DNA of 60,000 bases from Lingula anatina (taxonomy: Eukaryota > Brachiopoda > Lingulata > Lingulida > Lingulidae), in assembly GCF_001039355.2 (NCBI RefSeq), contig NW_019775802.1, forward strand, positions 629,816 through 689,815, read 5' to 3'. Within the stretch, counting starts at the first letter, position 1. Each line of letters begins with the position of its first letter. Positions 1 through 12,900 of the stretch are shown piece after piece. The notes under the pieces are model-generated. The model was not told the DNA's origin, did not search any database, and worked only from the letters and a program-made list of their open reading frames with translations. The translations under genes were made by a program, and so were the position numbers.

Positions 1-1381
1 GAAGGCCATTTGCACACCTGTGACGCAATCTCAATTTTTTTTTTTTTTTTACCAAAACAAGTTCTGATAGTAAAATCCAACTTGGTTTTTGATCAAAATG
101 CAGAAGTCTTCTATTTTAGATCTGTTTCAGCAATTAGCTATTTTTAAATTTATTTATTTACTTATTATTATTATTATTATTTTTGTAGCTGAAGAGTTGT
201 TGAATGAGCAGATGCTATAGTTCTGTGAAGGGTTATTCACTGATCAGGGAATTGTAGTGTTGCAATTTTAAAAAAATGTGTATATATGAATAACTCAGCT
301 TTGTAATGGAATTATTTGTAAGGCAGAATATTTCCTTTTTATTTTTTGATTTATCACAAAAAAAATTTTATATAGAAAGTACTATTAGAAAATATCATTG
401 TTACAGTGTACCTTCAACCCTGCTTTTTATGTAAGATTGAGAAAGTTATTGTACAGTTTAATTGCTACGCACAATCTTGTAAGGTCAATATAGTTAATTT
501 TGTTATTTTCATGTGCAACAATTTTAGAAGGTGCCTTCTAAAGTAGTGTACTTCAAAGTCTTTACATTTGTGTTCAAGACTTGTAAATGCAAGCAATACT
601 CAAACTGTATAAAACATTTTGAGCATTTCACACATATGCATACATTTTATCTTGTATTTAATTAATTTGTGCCATTTTATAATACATTAATAGGAGGATA
701 TTTGAATTGTCATATTTGCAGAAACTTAAAAAATTTATATAATGTGATATTCATGACAGCTGGTGCCAAATATATCTAACATATTTAGCATAAAGGAAAT
801 AATTTAAATCAAGAGTCTGAATGTGACACTATTTTCAGTATGTATCATTGTCTGACATCTGCAGTATATTATGAATTTATTATTTTGTTATTGGTTTATA
901 TCTATATGTTGTAATTATAGATTGGCAAGCTGTAGTGTAGGACTAAAACTGATTCTTTTTAAAATCTTACATGTACAGCATCACCACATTTTCTTCCAGA
1001 GCAATTACTAGCATCTTCCTCGAGTATTCAGGTTAAGGTTTCATCTGTCAAATTGGGTATAGTATGAAATCATTGTTTTGATTTCTACACAAGTATCCAC
1101 CTCCAAGTTAGAAGTATCAGGTCTTTTGGCATTTTTTTGTTCTAGTCTCAAGATGGCTCTGTAGGCAGCACTGTTACATACTGCTGTGTTGTTTGGCTTC
1201 CAATGTATATTTGCAGGGGTTAAGTGTTTACATTTGAAAATACTAATTTGGTGATCAAAGGGTCAAAATGTGGCAATTTTGAGATTTCACCTTAAAGAAA
1301 GAAAGCTTGCTTTTCCTGTGAATTTTTATATTGTTATGTTATTTGTAAATTGCTGTCGATACACAGCTTATTAATTTTATA
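1..1381. other. AT-rich intergenic DNA, no gene seen
   Basis: I see no exon with splice sites and no recognisable protein here. The sequence is AT-rich with poly-T and short TTA runs (for example near 39-49 and 160-182). It could be a 3' untranslated region or an intron of a gene lying to the left, but nothing in the sequence decides this. Confidence 0.5.
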
Positions 1382-2538
1382 TTAAAGGTATACTCCATGG
1401 GTTTGAAAATCCATCAAATACTTATTTTTGTCATCCACAGCTCCTATATGGCTTTACATACACCCTAACCCTTTACATATTTTTTTCTGGGGAGTACCTG
1501 ATGTTGATATTTCCATTGGACTTTGGGTAGATGGTCACTGGTTATAATGACTGGCCAGGCATTTTGAACTAAATCTTCCTTTATAAATTCAATTAAAGGT
1601 GGAATCCAAGTGCAAACAGGGATAGATACATAGTTCGTGAGTAAGAAAAAAATTGTTTTTTTTTCCCTGGGAAAATTCATTTTGGCAGGTAAGGCCACAC
1701 TTTTTTATTTTTATGGATAACATCCTCTGGGTACCCCAAAATCGGTGCGAGAGGGCGAAAAAAAAAAAAAAAACAGTCCAAAAAAAAAAAATACTGCTTA
1801 GGTAAAGGAATGCTGTCAGTACACAGCTGGAAACAAATTTTACCACAGAAACACGTATCAAACTAACAATATGTCTTTATCCATGCTCTCAAAATATTAA
1901 AGCATTGTGAATACTTCGTAGAAATGTTTAAAAAAATGATGCAAAGATATGCTTAATACTACCAAATCTATTAAAGGTCATTTCGGACGATGACATTTTG
2001 TCTACTTCAACTCACACGAAGCAGCCAAACTGTCAGGTGGCCTGTCCGACCTTCAGCCCACCGAATACCTCGACGCCCTTGTCGACCCTTTTTTCGCTAC
2101 AGAAAACCTGGTATTAATGTGCTACTTTGTACAGAATGTCACAGAAATTTTTCGGGCGATAATTGCTGGCCGCCGCCAGCCTTTCGCACAATTGTACAAA
2201 GGTGATATCTCCATGCCCAATATCATGGCATACCAATCCAAAACGACGGCGCCCGTTCTCTTTATGACTTTTATTGCTGTGTAATTTGAAAGTAATCCTA
2301 GAGATGAATTTGACGGCAAAGCAGCCGCATTTCCATGTGGCGATAATACGCATGCGCAGAAAGCTTATTTCCTGGCAAATTCAATGACAACGTTTGCGAC
2401 AACCGACTTCGTTGGGGCTGGGGGGGGGGGGATTTTTTTTTTTTTTATTTGGAGAACGGGCGAAAATCGGTGCGCGCGCAGGATGTCATCCATAAAAATA
2501 AAAAAGTGTGGCCTAAATCCCATGGAGTTGCCCTTTAA
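1382..2538. mobile_element. TTAA-ended inverted-repeat (MITE-like) element
   Basis: The left end reads TTAAAGG-TAT-ACTCCATGGG and the right end, reverse-complemented, reads TTAAAGG-GCA-ACTCCATGGG, so both ends carry TTAA and a shared roughly 20-bp inverted end. A second inverted pair lies further in: GGCCACACTTTTTTATTTTT and the following bases at about 1691-1725 match the reverse complement of about 2481-2514. There is no transposase reading frame. TTAA target duplication is the hallmark of piggyBac-type elements, so a non-autonomous piggyBac-like element is a reasonable guess. Other TTAAAGG starts at about 1593 and 1972 suggest nested or composite insertions. The family assignment is inference. 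Confidence 0.5.
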
Positions 2539-3294
2539 CTAAAATGGGATATGTGATTGTTCACAATAATTATAGGGAAGATGCTTATTTAATAAAATAT
2601 TACAATTAAGCAATTGAATAAAGCAAAAGGTCCACTGGGAACATTTATTCATATCACTTGACTGTACATTTTCAGGCTTTATAAAAGGAAAAATGTTCCT
2701 ATTACACATGCATAAAATATAAGTTAATTGTGAAATATGTATCAAAAATAATTTCCATCTTAAATAGAAGTTTCATTTATTTTTTCCTTATTCTCTAAAG
2801 TGATTCAAATGTTATTTTTGTGTTTCATTTTACTCAAGGTTTAAAGCTGTCATCTATTTCATTACACTGGTATATCAGAAAATAAATCATTTATCAAATT
2901 TAATGAGTACTTACAAGTTTCTTTCATAAATTGCATCATTTAAAAAAAATTAATAAAATTTAATATGCTTATGTTATTGATTTCCAATCAGTCATTTTCA
3001 GCATCTAATCTCTGTGTACAACATCAGCAATGTACATGTATTGAGCACATTATAACAAGGGACAAGATGAAATATATCTGGTAGTTCAGACAAGGAAAAG
3101 AATGTAACCCTTACAAATACCTTGTAAAACATGTCTTTAAATTCTGCAATACAAATCAAATGCTGATGCCATCAAAGAACTAAATTGGTAACAATTCAAA
3201 ATTAACCTGCTGTCTTAGCTTTGGTTCATCATGATAACTTGTAATGGGAGTACAGTGTTATTTGTGGTTTTAATTTCATGTAGACAAGATGTGG
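2539..3294 (-). other. 3' flank / probable 3'UTR of the ZADH2-like gene
   Basis: This stretch lies just downstream of the ZADH2-like stop codon on the minus strand. An AATAAA signal (TTTATT on the plus strand at 2776-2781) lies about 515 bases past the stop and could be the polyadenylation signal. No other gene is visible. Confidence 0.4.
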
Positions 3295-6200
3295 TCAAAG
3301 CTTGCTCTGCTCCTCATCAGGAAATTCCACCACTATTTTTCCCACACTTTTTCCTGAATATAGATACTGAAACAAAAGAGAAAGCAATTCTGTTCTAAAA
3401 AAAATAAAATAAATAAAAATTTTAAAAATACCTCGAATCTGTTGAATATTTCTTATCTTTCTATATTCTATCAATTGTGAGATCTTAATTTGTTACCTAT
3501 TTATTGTAAATTACCTCCTTTTGTAAATATAACACATTCAACTTACTTCCATTACTACAAATTAGTGAAAATGAAAAAGAGAACACTTGTAACTATTTTT
3601 AAAAAATAAAGATTGTTGTCTTTTCACTTTTTTTTACTCACATCAACAGCGTTTGGTACAGAGTCCAGTCCCCTAAAAGGTCCTGTTGGCCAGTGTCTAC
3701 CATTGTCCACTATCGACTTCAGATTCCCTGCTGAAATCAGACTTATCATGTTCTGAAAATGTTTCTTGAAATGCTGGTAGTGGTGGAACAGGAAAAATCC
3801 TCGCACACTGGCTGATTTGGGCAGGATCTAAATGAAGAAGTATAAGACTTTGTTTCACAGCAAACTGTTCACTATTGTCTTCTGACAAATATAACTAGTT
3901 AATGGTCTCAACAGAAGCATTAAAAATCAAAACTTTGTTCAACTTTTCTTAGTTATAGAGTTTGCTAGGACAAAACTCACCCTTTGTGGCAGAGTGGATA
4001 AATTTGTGGGGATAAAACCAAGATCTGTCTCATAACCAGATATGAAACCAATAACAATGAGACGTCCATGGAGAGCAAGCCTACAAAAATTATTCAATAA
4101 GTAAGCAACAAAATTATCAAATATGTTAATGAGAATGTTACTTAAACTTGACACTAAAACATTTTTACATAAAATTGCAACAAATTTATACACAGGCAAG
4201 GATTTGCAAGTGTTTTCGTTTTACAGAATGTTATTATAACCTACCTTCCTAATGCAATGTTAAACATTTCTCCTCCTACAGATTCATAAACAACATCTAT
4301 TCCCCTCTGAAAATAAATATTACAACAATATTTTCTCGTTTTCTGCTTACATAATGCATTTTCCCCAATTTTTTGAAAATTTATTCATTTCTGTTATTTT
4401 GCTGTTCTTGTATTATGCCACGCAATTATGCACATCTCTGGGCCAAATCCAACAGTGAACAATGCAAAGTAAAAAAAAAAAAAAACGCTGATTTATTTTT
4501 TTTAAATAAAATACTTACTGGATATTCTTTTTTTAGCACCTCATTCAGGTTTTCTTTCTTGTAATTGACTGGCCTGTCACAACCAATACTCTACAAAATA
4601 ATTAAATAAATAATAAATTAAATTGCATTTGATACCAGTCCACAACAATATTGACTAAAAAGAAAGAAATAAAAGACAGAAATAAAATACTGATAATGCT
4701 ATAAGTTTAATGTTCTTTTAGATTTATTCCAATTAAATTAATGTATGACAAAACACCTTAAGAAATTCCACTTTGTCATCTGTAGAACATGTTCCAATAA
4801 CATGGCATCCAGCATTTTTGGCAAGCTGAACCTAAAGGAAAAGGTTAACGAATTAGTTGAGATAAATATAATCATAATAACCTTACATATTCAAACTTTT
4901 CTTTAAGGCAAGCAAAAAAATAGCAAAACAGATTTTTCTTTTTTCCTTAAAAAATGTTTGATTTGTTATAAGTATATTAAAAAATAAATAATAAATAAGT
5001 TACATACAGCAAACTGTCCTGTGCCCCCAGCAGCAGCTGAAATATATTTAGGTTTATCAGCATAATCAATACCATCAGCATAATGAAGCTTAAAATATAT
5101 AAAATACTTGTACAGAAACATTCCATAGAATTTTCAATACACTCATTTATATATCACTTAGATTCAGGAGAGTTAATTACAGGTTCAACTGCCCTTATTT
5201 CTTTCTAACAAACTTTTTAACAGAGGAGAAAAAATCTCTAGAATGGCAAAAGTTTATATAAAGGCAGACAAAAGAGACATAAATATCTGGAGTCTGTTAC
5301 TAGACTTACCTGTCACTAAAACCGTCTCCCCCGACTTTATTTCTCCAACCTTATCCAGGCTGACAGCAGCAGTCAACCCACTAACTAGACATGGCACATA
5401 CTCAGCTTTTGCTTCTGGCAGTGGGAAGACAGTTTTGGCTGATAGGACCTTTCATTCAATAATTAAGTCACAATCAGATATTCAAAATCTATAACAATAT
5501 TTCATTCGTAAGTTTCATCAAGATCCATCATCCATCAATATTTATAGAATAACTATTTGTCAAATCTATTCAAATATTCAAAAATAAAACACAATACAGA
5601 TTGCAATCTGGTCAACTTCTGTGTCATAAAATGGTTAATCTTGTCACTGGGTTTTCATTCAACATCAAACACACACCAACCACATAATCAGCAAATGATC
5701 CATATTTCATGTAGCCTACAGGCTGCCCAAGACTGAAACCTTTGCAGGCATCTCCCATATCAACAACTACTCCAACACCCTGCAAGGATGAAATGAACAT
5801 GCAAAAATATTTTTGGCAAATCAAAGTTTGCGTAACAATCTATTTAAATCAGTTTTATATCACTGGTACAATGACTTCACATCTTTAAATTACATAAAAG
5901 TAGAGAATATATGTTATATATCAAAGGGCTTTTTATTTTACTTTAAAATTACTTGTGAACATATTAAAATCATAAAGTCATATTTTTCTGCAAATTATGT
6001 ACGTTGTTGTAAAATCTAAAAGTCCCATAAACAAGTTCCTGTAAAAATGTTTAAAAAAAGATCAATCAACTAAAAACAGTGACCTAGCTACTACCAGTAG
6101 CACTGTACGTAACAGCTAGATTACGTTACCTCAAATCCAGCATCAAATGGTGGCTTTTTCTTGGGATCATATTTACCAGCAGTGTAGTTTATGTCCGATG

Positions 6201-6622
6201 CATTGATTCCAACAAACCTGAAATTATTGTGAATGCAGTAAATGTAGTATATCTTTTTTTTTTTAATTATTGTTTAATTTTTTTTATATAATTTTTTTTA
6301 TTGATTCAGAAACCTCTGCTGTAAACATTAATTAGGTGAAGTCTAGAGATATATTTGCCAGTCATTGTGGTACATGTGACTTCATGCACTTATTGTCTTC
6401 TTGTATCTAGACGTATAGTGTCTTAATTCACACTGAACCAACAATATATTAAGTGACTGTTTACATTAGCCAGCACCAGCAGTACCTTGTTTTGACCAGC
6501 AAGTCAGTAGGCCCTAACTGTGGTATCTGGACGGAGACCGTCTTTACAGCATCTCGAAACTTGTTTGTAATGTTGTGCACCACCAGTTTTCTCAAATGGC
6601 TTGGAATGCGAGCTGTTGCCAT
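3295..6622 (-). CDS. ZADH2: Zinc-binding alcohol dehydrogenase domain protein 2 / prostaglandin reductase 3-like
   Basis: Eleven exons join in frame (minus-strand order): 6486-6622, 6130-6217, 5681-5779, 5310-5448, 5008-5036, 4757-4831, 4519-4590, 4245-4306, 3981-4080, 3642-3827, 3295-3366. They encode 352 residues; the human protein is of similar length. The start is the ATG giving [10 protein letters not shown]. Visible family features are [11 protein letters not shown] (about 47-57), the nucleotide-binding [10 protein letters not shown] (155-164) in the Rossmann fold, YESVGGEMF, and [18 protein letters not shown]. The protein is a medium-chain reductase; the vertebrate member reduces 15-keto-prostaglandins with NADPH. 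It ends in SKL, a peroxisomal PTS1 signal, as the human protein does. The exon 3 donor (GTTGGT) is weak but gives the only good frame. It shares a short head-to-head spacer with NRM. Substrate is inferred from family only. Confidence 0.93.
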
Positions 6623-6951
6623 TGTATACAATCAGCCGCACTACTACAGGGCAGTGTCAGACTGAAGTTCTAAGGTCATTTTATCAAACAAGACGATCCT
6701 CTCTCAAGGTTAGGTAAACCCAAGAAAAGTAACCAAAATAACATTCATAAAAGTAGAAATTAAACATTTTCTAAAAAAAATGAATATTTTGAGAGATTAT
6801 CAATTCATCTGCCCGATGAATATTTACAATTTGAATAACAAAGTGAGTCTTGTCTTGGTAAAGGTCGACTTCCCTGCCGGCGTTCGTCTCAAAGCCAGAC
6901 GTTGTTTTGACTGCTGAGTTAGTTAATTAATATAACGATTTCGTGGCTAAA
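6623..6951. promoter_or_regulatory. Shared head-to-head spacer of ZADH2 and NRM
   Basis: Only 329 bases separate the two divergent start codons, so both 5'UTRs and at least one core promoter must lie here, unless an upstream noncoding exon exists. The part near NRM (about 6865-6900) is locally GC-richer. I see no clear TATA box. A bidirectional promoter is inferred from the geometry. Confidence 0.5.
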
Positions 6952-9900
6952 ATGACGGTGCAGTTTGGCAGCATGGCTGCTTTTTGGTTTATTTCCATTC
7001 TGGCCGTTACTTATACCGTCATTCTGACTTCACAATTCGTCGCCTTCCTGTCTACGCAAAGGGGAATTCTCCTCACCGAAGGTACACGCACCTGCTTTTC
7101 TAAATTCTATCACAAGTCTACCAGCGCTGGAACACGATATAGCACGCTAAATAGGTGCGCTAGGTAAAAAAGGCCACGACAGGGTAAAATTGATGGTTGG
7201 TGAATTAGCAGGTTAATACATGCTCGGCTGTCACCCAGCAACTGAGCAAGAAGTTCAACGTGTCAGCACCCTTATCATATTAATGCTTTCTGGGAAATAA
7301 TGTGGTGACAGGAACTTTGAATGCCTGTAGGAGCTAGTGTCAAAGCATAGATCTTTGTGCTATGCTGACATCTTGATCGGTCAATTAATATGAAAACAGC
7401 ATTAACTAAATGGAATTTCGGGAAATATATACAAGTACATTTGTAGTTAGTGTTGCCCTCAGCTTTCAAGGAATAATTATATGAGTAACATTTTATTTTT
7501 ATCTTTGATTATCGGTCATTGACACTAAAGAGTCCCAAGTCCTCAGCTGTCCCTGATAATATGGGACATTTTATTTTTCTCTTTGTTCGTCATGGACTCT
7601 AGAGAGACCAACACTTTGAATACATAAAATATATGAGTGACATACACACAGATTTTGTTCACTAGCTCTATATCAAAAGAAAAGTTGTGACCATGCAAGA
7701 TTGTTTCCTTAGTTACTGTAACAGACCCACCACGTGCTGTACATGTATGGACAGTTCTTTTTTTTTATCTACATCCATGATTTTCATAAAATGAATGACT
7801 GTTAGAACATAAGGGTGTCTCTCACACCAGGTTTGTTAACCAGCAAGATAATCAGGTGTAAAGTACATGTTACAGAATTTTTGTATGTTTATACTTCAGA
7901 GGAAGAGCCAATCTTCTTTCCCCTTCTTGTGGACAACCTGTTGATGAACCTATTCTTCTGGCAGCACACACTACTGGCACAGTCGTGGTGGAAGGGATTG
8001 TTGCATGGCTGGGGTCTGGCTGTGATAGACAGGACCATCTATAATGTGCTGACCGCAGTTACTCTACAGGTGAAATACACACGAATATGATAGGTTGACA
8101 AAATGATTACCTGTTGACCCCATTGGTGGTATTTTTTAAATGTCAACTTTAGAATGTTAATTGTTTGCCTACAGTATGGTATAATCACTTCCACCCCCTT
8201 CCACCACCAATAACTTTGCTAAATTGAACAGTGTTTATGTAAATATCTTTTTTACCTATAACGTTTCAGTCTCTGTTAAAGAAATGGCAATGTTAAGATG
8301 AAAAAAAAAACTTGTGATGATAAGGAAAGGAAAAACACAACGAGGTTCTTTATTAAAATTGATGGTTCCTGTAAGACGTTTTCACTGGTTATCCCATCCC
8401 CCTTATTCTGGCAGCATAGAAATAGAGCCTGAAGTTTGATATTTTGATTGCATGTTGTCAGTCTCTAGAGGTGGAATTTAAAGGCAATATGGAGTGCATC
8501 CATGTAGGTCTTTTTGCAACGCAGCCTGGAAGATAAACATGTTCGTCCAAGATTGCGTGCATTTAGTCCAATTTTTCTTAGTTACTGGCTTGATGTTTCC
8601 TGTATATCTGGCAAAGTGAATATATCCTGTACTATACAGTGCAAGATATAATGTGCCAGATTAAGGAAAAAAAACAAAGTCAAAAATAGAGGCAGGAAGT
8701 TTTTATCTCTGATATTTCCGTTACGGGTACATGTACAGTAAAATACAGAGGAGTTTTATTACAAAATAACAGATTCAAGGTAAAATTGGCCAGGAGATAT
8801 AATTTGGATTTCTTTTTACTTCAGGTCCTAATGCTCCTCTGGCAGAGCCCTAACTACGCCCTGTGGTACATAGATACGTCAGAAAGCCCCACACTCTGGC
8901 TTTTTTTCTTCCTGATTCATTTAACTGCATGGGCTCTCCTGATTGGTGCAACACTGACCATGGACTTTCTGGAATTAATTGGTGTCAGACAGGTAAGGGC
9001 TCTTTCTGTGAGGAAGTATATAATAACTCACCTGCCTGTACAACCTACCTATTTGAAGATCTGCAATCAATTATGTTCTTATGACAAAAAATGTTAATTG
9101 TTTAAGATAGACTCCTCTTGTGACATAACTTGAAACTGATTTTCACATTAAAAAAATTTAGGAATTTTCTAAAAACGATATAAAACAATATGAAATTTAA
9201 AGCATTTTGTCCTTAATATTTTTTGATAAGGTGAGGAGATACCACAAAAATCAAAAGTAAAATTAAAAAATATAAAAATATTTGACTGTTGCTCACAACC
9301 TGCAATATGAAAATAACCTACTGTTGGTTACACCCACCCACCTGTACTAGTAAAGTGCATTGTAAATAGGCTCATAACTACTGTAAAGCTTGTGATTAAC
9401 ACAACAAGACCTATTAGTATGCACTTAGTATACCTTGGTGTGTTCCCCTTTGATGACTGGGGCTCGGTGTACATAAGCAAATGATACTCTGAGGCATTTT
9501 AACTGTTTAGTCATGAAGACATTTATTTACAAAAAAACATACAAGATTGTTGTAGATACAATGAGGTGCTGGTCCTGCCAGATGACTGTATATATATTAC
9601 TCACTTACTACAATGAGAGTGGCAAAAGAGACCAGCTGTCCCTTGGGATTAGACAATTGTGGCGTTTATGACTCTCCATATGTGCATGTGGATGTACAGT
9701 ACTTGTATGTTTACTTGTTATTATTTAAAAACAATACATTAAAGAGCTCATATATGCTTTATTCTGTGCAATCTTACAGGGATTGCTGGTTACTCAACAT
9801 ATCAACAAGATAGGGTTGTATAACAGATGTCTTAAGAAAAAAAAACAATAATTATGTTATAGACTTGTGAAGATTCTTTTGTCTATAGCTATTTATATTA

Positions 9901-12900
9901 GTTTGATCTTACCATCCAATATTTCATCTGCTCCACACCGGAAAGTTCTTGAAGCGATTAACATCCGCTTACATGGGGCCAAGTTGAATCGGAATGATGG
10001 GACTGAGCTACCCAACCTCTACCTACCACTCCTAAGGGAGGGGCAGGAAAGGGGGGGGGGGGGGGATCNTCATACCTGTCACAACCTCATTCCCTGATGA
10101 AATCTGACTGCAAGCAGATGAAATATTGGATGGTAAGATCAAACTAATATAAATAGCTATAGACAAAAGAATCTTCACAAGTCTATTACAATAACATAGC
10201 TAATGAAACTGTTCTACAATAATTATGTTAGTTTTGCCTACATTTTGTAAACCTGTACTAGAAACTTAAATCAATTTATTGGAAGTTCATCATTATATCT
10301 ACTTTTATACCAAAGGTAAACAAGGCACTTTGGTTACAATAATTTCATGTGCATGTACAAAAAATGTCTTTACTGCTTTGGGCAAGCCCATATAAAGATG
10401 ACGTTTACTTACCCTAACATAGCCTAACATAGCCTAAGATTTATGCCAGTCAGGCAAAGGTCTTTAAACTCTGGCCTGCAAAACCCATACTTATTCTTGT
10501 TTTACTATTTGCCTGCTTGCTCACACCAGATTAAATCACCTTTTGACCAAAGGTGACATTTTTTTTCAAGTTGATAATACACTGTTTTCCTTTCTAGTAG
10601 CCCTTGTAACGAAGCCCAGGATTCATGGGTTTTTGTATGTAGATCAACTACATCATTTGCTATGAAAAAGCTAATGACAATAAAACAATAAGCAAACCCC
10701 TGGATTCACATCTTATTGTATGTAGATGATTTGCCAGGATATATATTGGCTGGGCTAGCTACCTTAAGGCAGACTGAGGTAGTTCATTATGCATTAAAAA
10801 GTTTTTAAAGAGCATTGTTATATTGATTAAAGTCAAGTTGACACTGTATAGGTCATTGTGGTCACAGCTCTGGGCTTGTGTTGAAATAAATAAATCGGAT
10901 ATTACCAGGGGGTTAGCTAGGCACTATTGATTTTGATGAAGAATGTAACAATTCTTTTATTTATGTTTTAAAGTCCATCTGTCATTGATATGAACAAAAT
11001 TACTTGATTTGGCTGAGGTAAGGTACATCTTTTTGGCTAAAGAAAATTTTACTGGAGTGAGTCTTGGCATGATTGTCAATTTCTCATAGCGTCATAACTG
11101 CCACCTGCAAGAAACTTAGCTTTGGGCAAAGAAGTGGATGGAGTGCAGCCAAGGTTTTTAGACTGTGGACACTGCAGTCAACATCCAGAACACGGAAGTG
11201 TTTACAGTCTTACAGTGCTGTTAATAATGACCAGAAAAGATAATGCTAGTGTAATTACTTGAATGAATGAGTACTACATAGCTAAATTTTTGAAATGTTA
11301 GTGAGTCTAGATGAGAAGGAGATGCATCTAACCATACTTAGATGAAATCCGTTTCCTAAACCCTTCTTCCCTACCACTGATAAGCTTTCAAGAAAGAATT
11401 TGTACCCCTCGCCAATATATTCCATCTACATTTCTTGGTAAGTGTTATTCATTGGCTACTTAACAAGTTGCGTACAAAGTAATTAATGTGTTTTTTTCTT
11501 TTTTGGATAATGCAACTTTTTTGTGAAGAGGGTAAGGGTAACAAAATTTAAAGTATTAATTAGTAGTTAATATTTAAGTTCATTGAATGAGGAATGATGA
11601 TTTGTTGAGGCAAACAATTTGTTCATAAAATTTGGGACTAAAACTGTTTTCCTAAACTTGAAATAAAACCTGCTGTACATTATACTTTCTGCTTTGTATG
11701 GTTAGAGTTTTGAGACATCCAATTTTTTTCAACATTGAATTGTCTTCACTTTAGAAACACGGCCTACATGTATCTTTGGATATCTACAAAATCTAACAAG
11801 GTGCAGCCCAAAAGATGAACTGGCTAGTAGTAGTACTTAAGGAGATACCAACTTGAGACAAAATGGCTTTTTAGGTTCTCTCACATAAGTCAAGGCAGAC
11901 CAGGGTAACTTGGATACAGTGTCCGCAAAGTGTCAAGACCTGCAGAGTCACCACTGGTCAGTGCTTGAGCCACAGGTAGCCGGATGTCAGGCTNCAAATG
12001 ATACTCTGAGGCATTTTAACTGTTTAGTCATGAAGACATTTATTTACAAAAAACATACAAGATTGTTGTAGATATAATGAGGTGCTGGTCCTGCCAGATG
12101 ACTGTATATATATTACTCACTTACTACAATGAGAGTGGCAAAAGAGACCAGCTGTCCCTTGGGATTAGACAATTGTGGCGTTTATGACTCTCCATATGTG
12201 TATGTGGATGTACTTGTATATGTTTACTTGTTATTATTTGAAAAACAATACATTAAAGAGCTCATATATGCTTTATTCTGTGCAATCTTACAGGGATTGC
12301 TGGTTACTCAATATATTAACAAGATGGGGTTGCATAACAGATGTCTTAAGAAAAAAAAACAATAATTATGTTAGTTTTCCCTACATTTTGTAAACCTGTA
12401 CTAGAAACTTATGTCAATTTATTGGAGGTTCATCATCATATCTACTTTAATACCAAAGGTAAACAAGGCACTTTGGTTACTATAATTTCAGATAATGTGC
12501 ATGTACAAAAAATGTCTTTACTGCTTTGGGCAAGCCCATATAAAGATGACGTTTACTTACCCTAACATAGCCTAACATAGCCTAAGATTTATGCCAGTCA
12601 GGCAAAGGTCTTTAAACTCTGGCCTGCAAAACCCATACTTATTCTTGTTTTACTATTTGCCTGCTTGCTCACACCAGATTAAATCACCTTTTGACCAAAG
12701 GTGACATTTTTTTTTCAAGTTGATAATACACTGTTTTCCTTTCTAGTAGCCCTTGTAATGAAGCCCAGGTTTCATGGGTTTTTGTATGTAGGTCAACTAC
12801 ATCATTTGCTATGAAAAAGCTAATGACAATAAAACAATAAGCAAACCCCTGGATTCACATCTTATTGTATGTAGATGATTTGCCAGGATATATATTGGCT

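Larger units (their letters stand above)
9478..11993. repeat. Tandem duplication, first copy (probable unmerged haplotype)
   Basis: This block is nearly identical to 11995-14071 and is joined to it by a single N at 11994. It lies in NRM intron 3 and ends inside the last exon of the antisense cystine-knot gene. Compared with the second copy it carries an extra inverted-repeat insertion near 9859-10217 and an extra segment of about 75 bases near 11565-11640. Single-base differences are sparse. The pattern fits two alleles placed end to end by the assembler. Confidence 0.85.

Noticed and set aside
1990-2353. Overlapping short frames on both strands
   Set aside because: They lie inside the TTAA-ended element, overlap each other on opposite strands and resemble no known protein.
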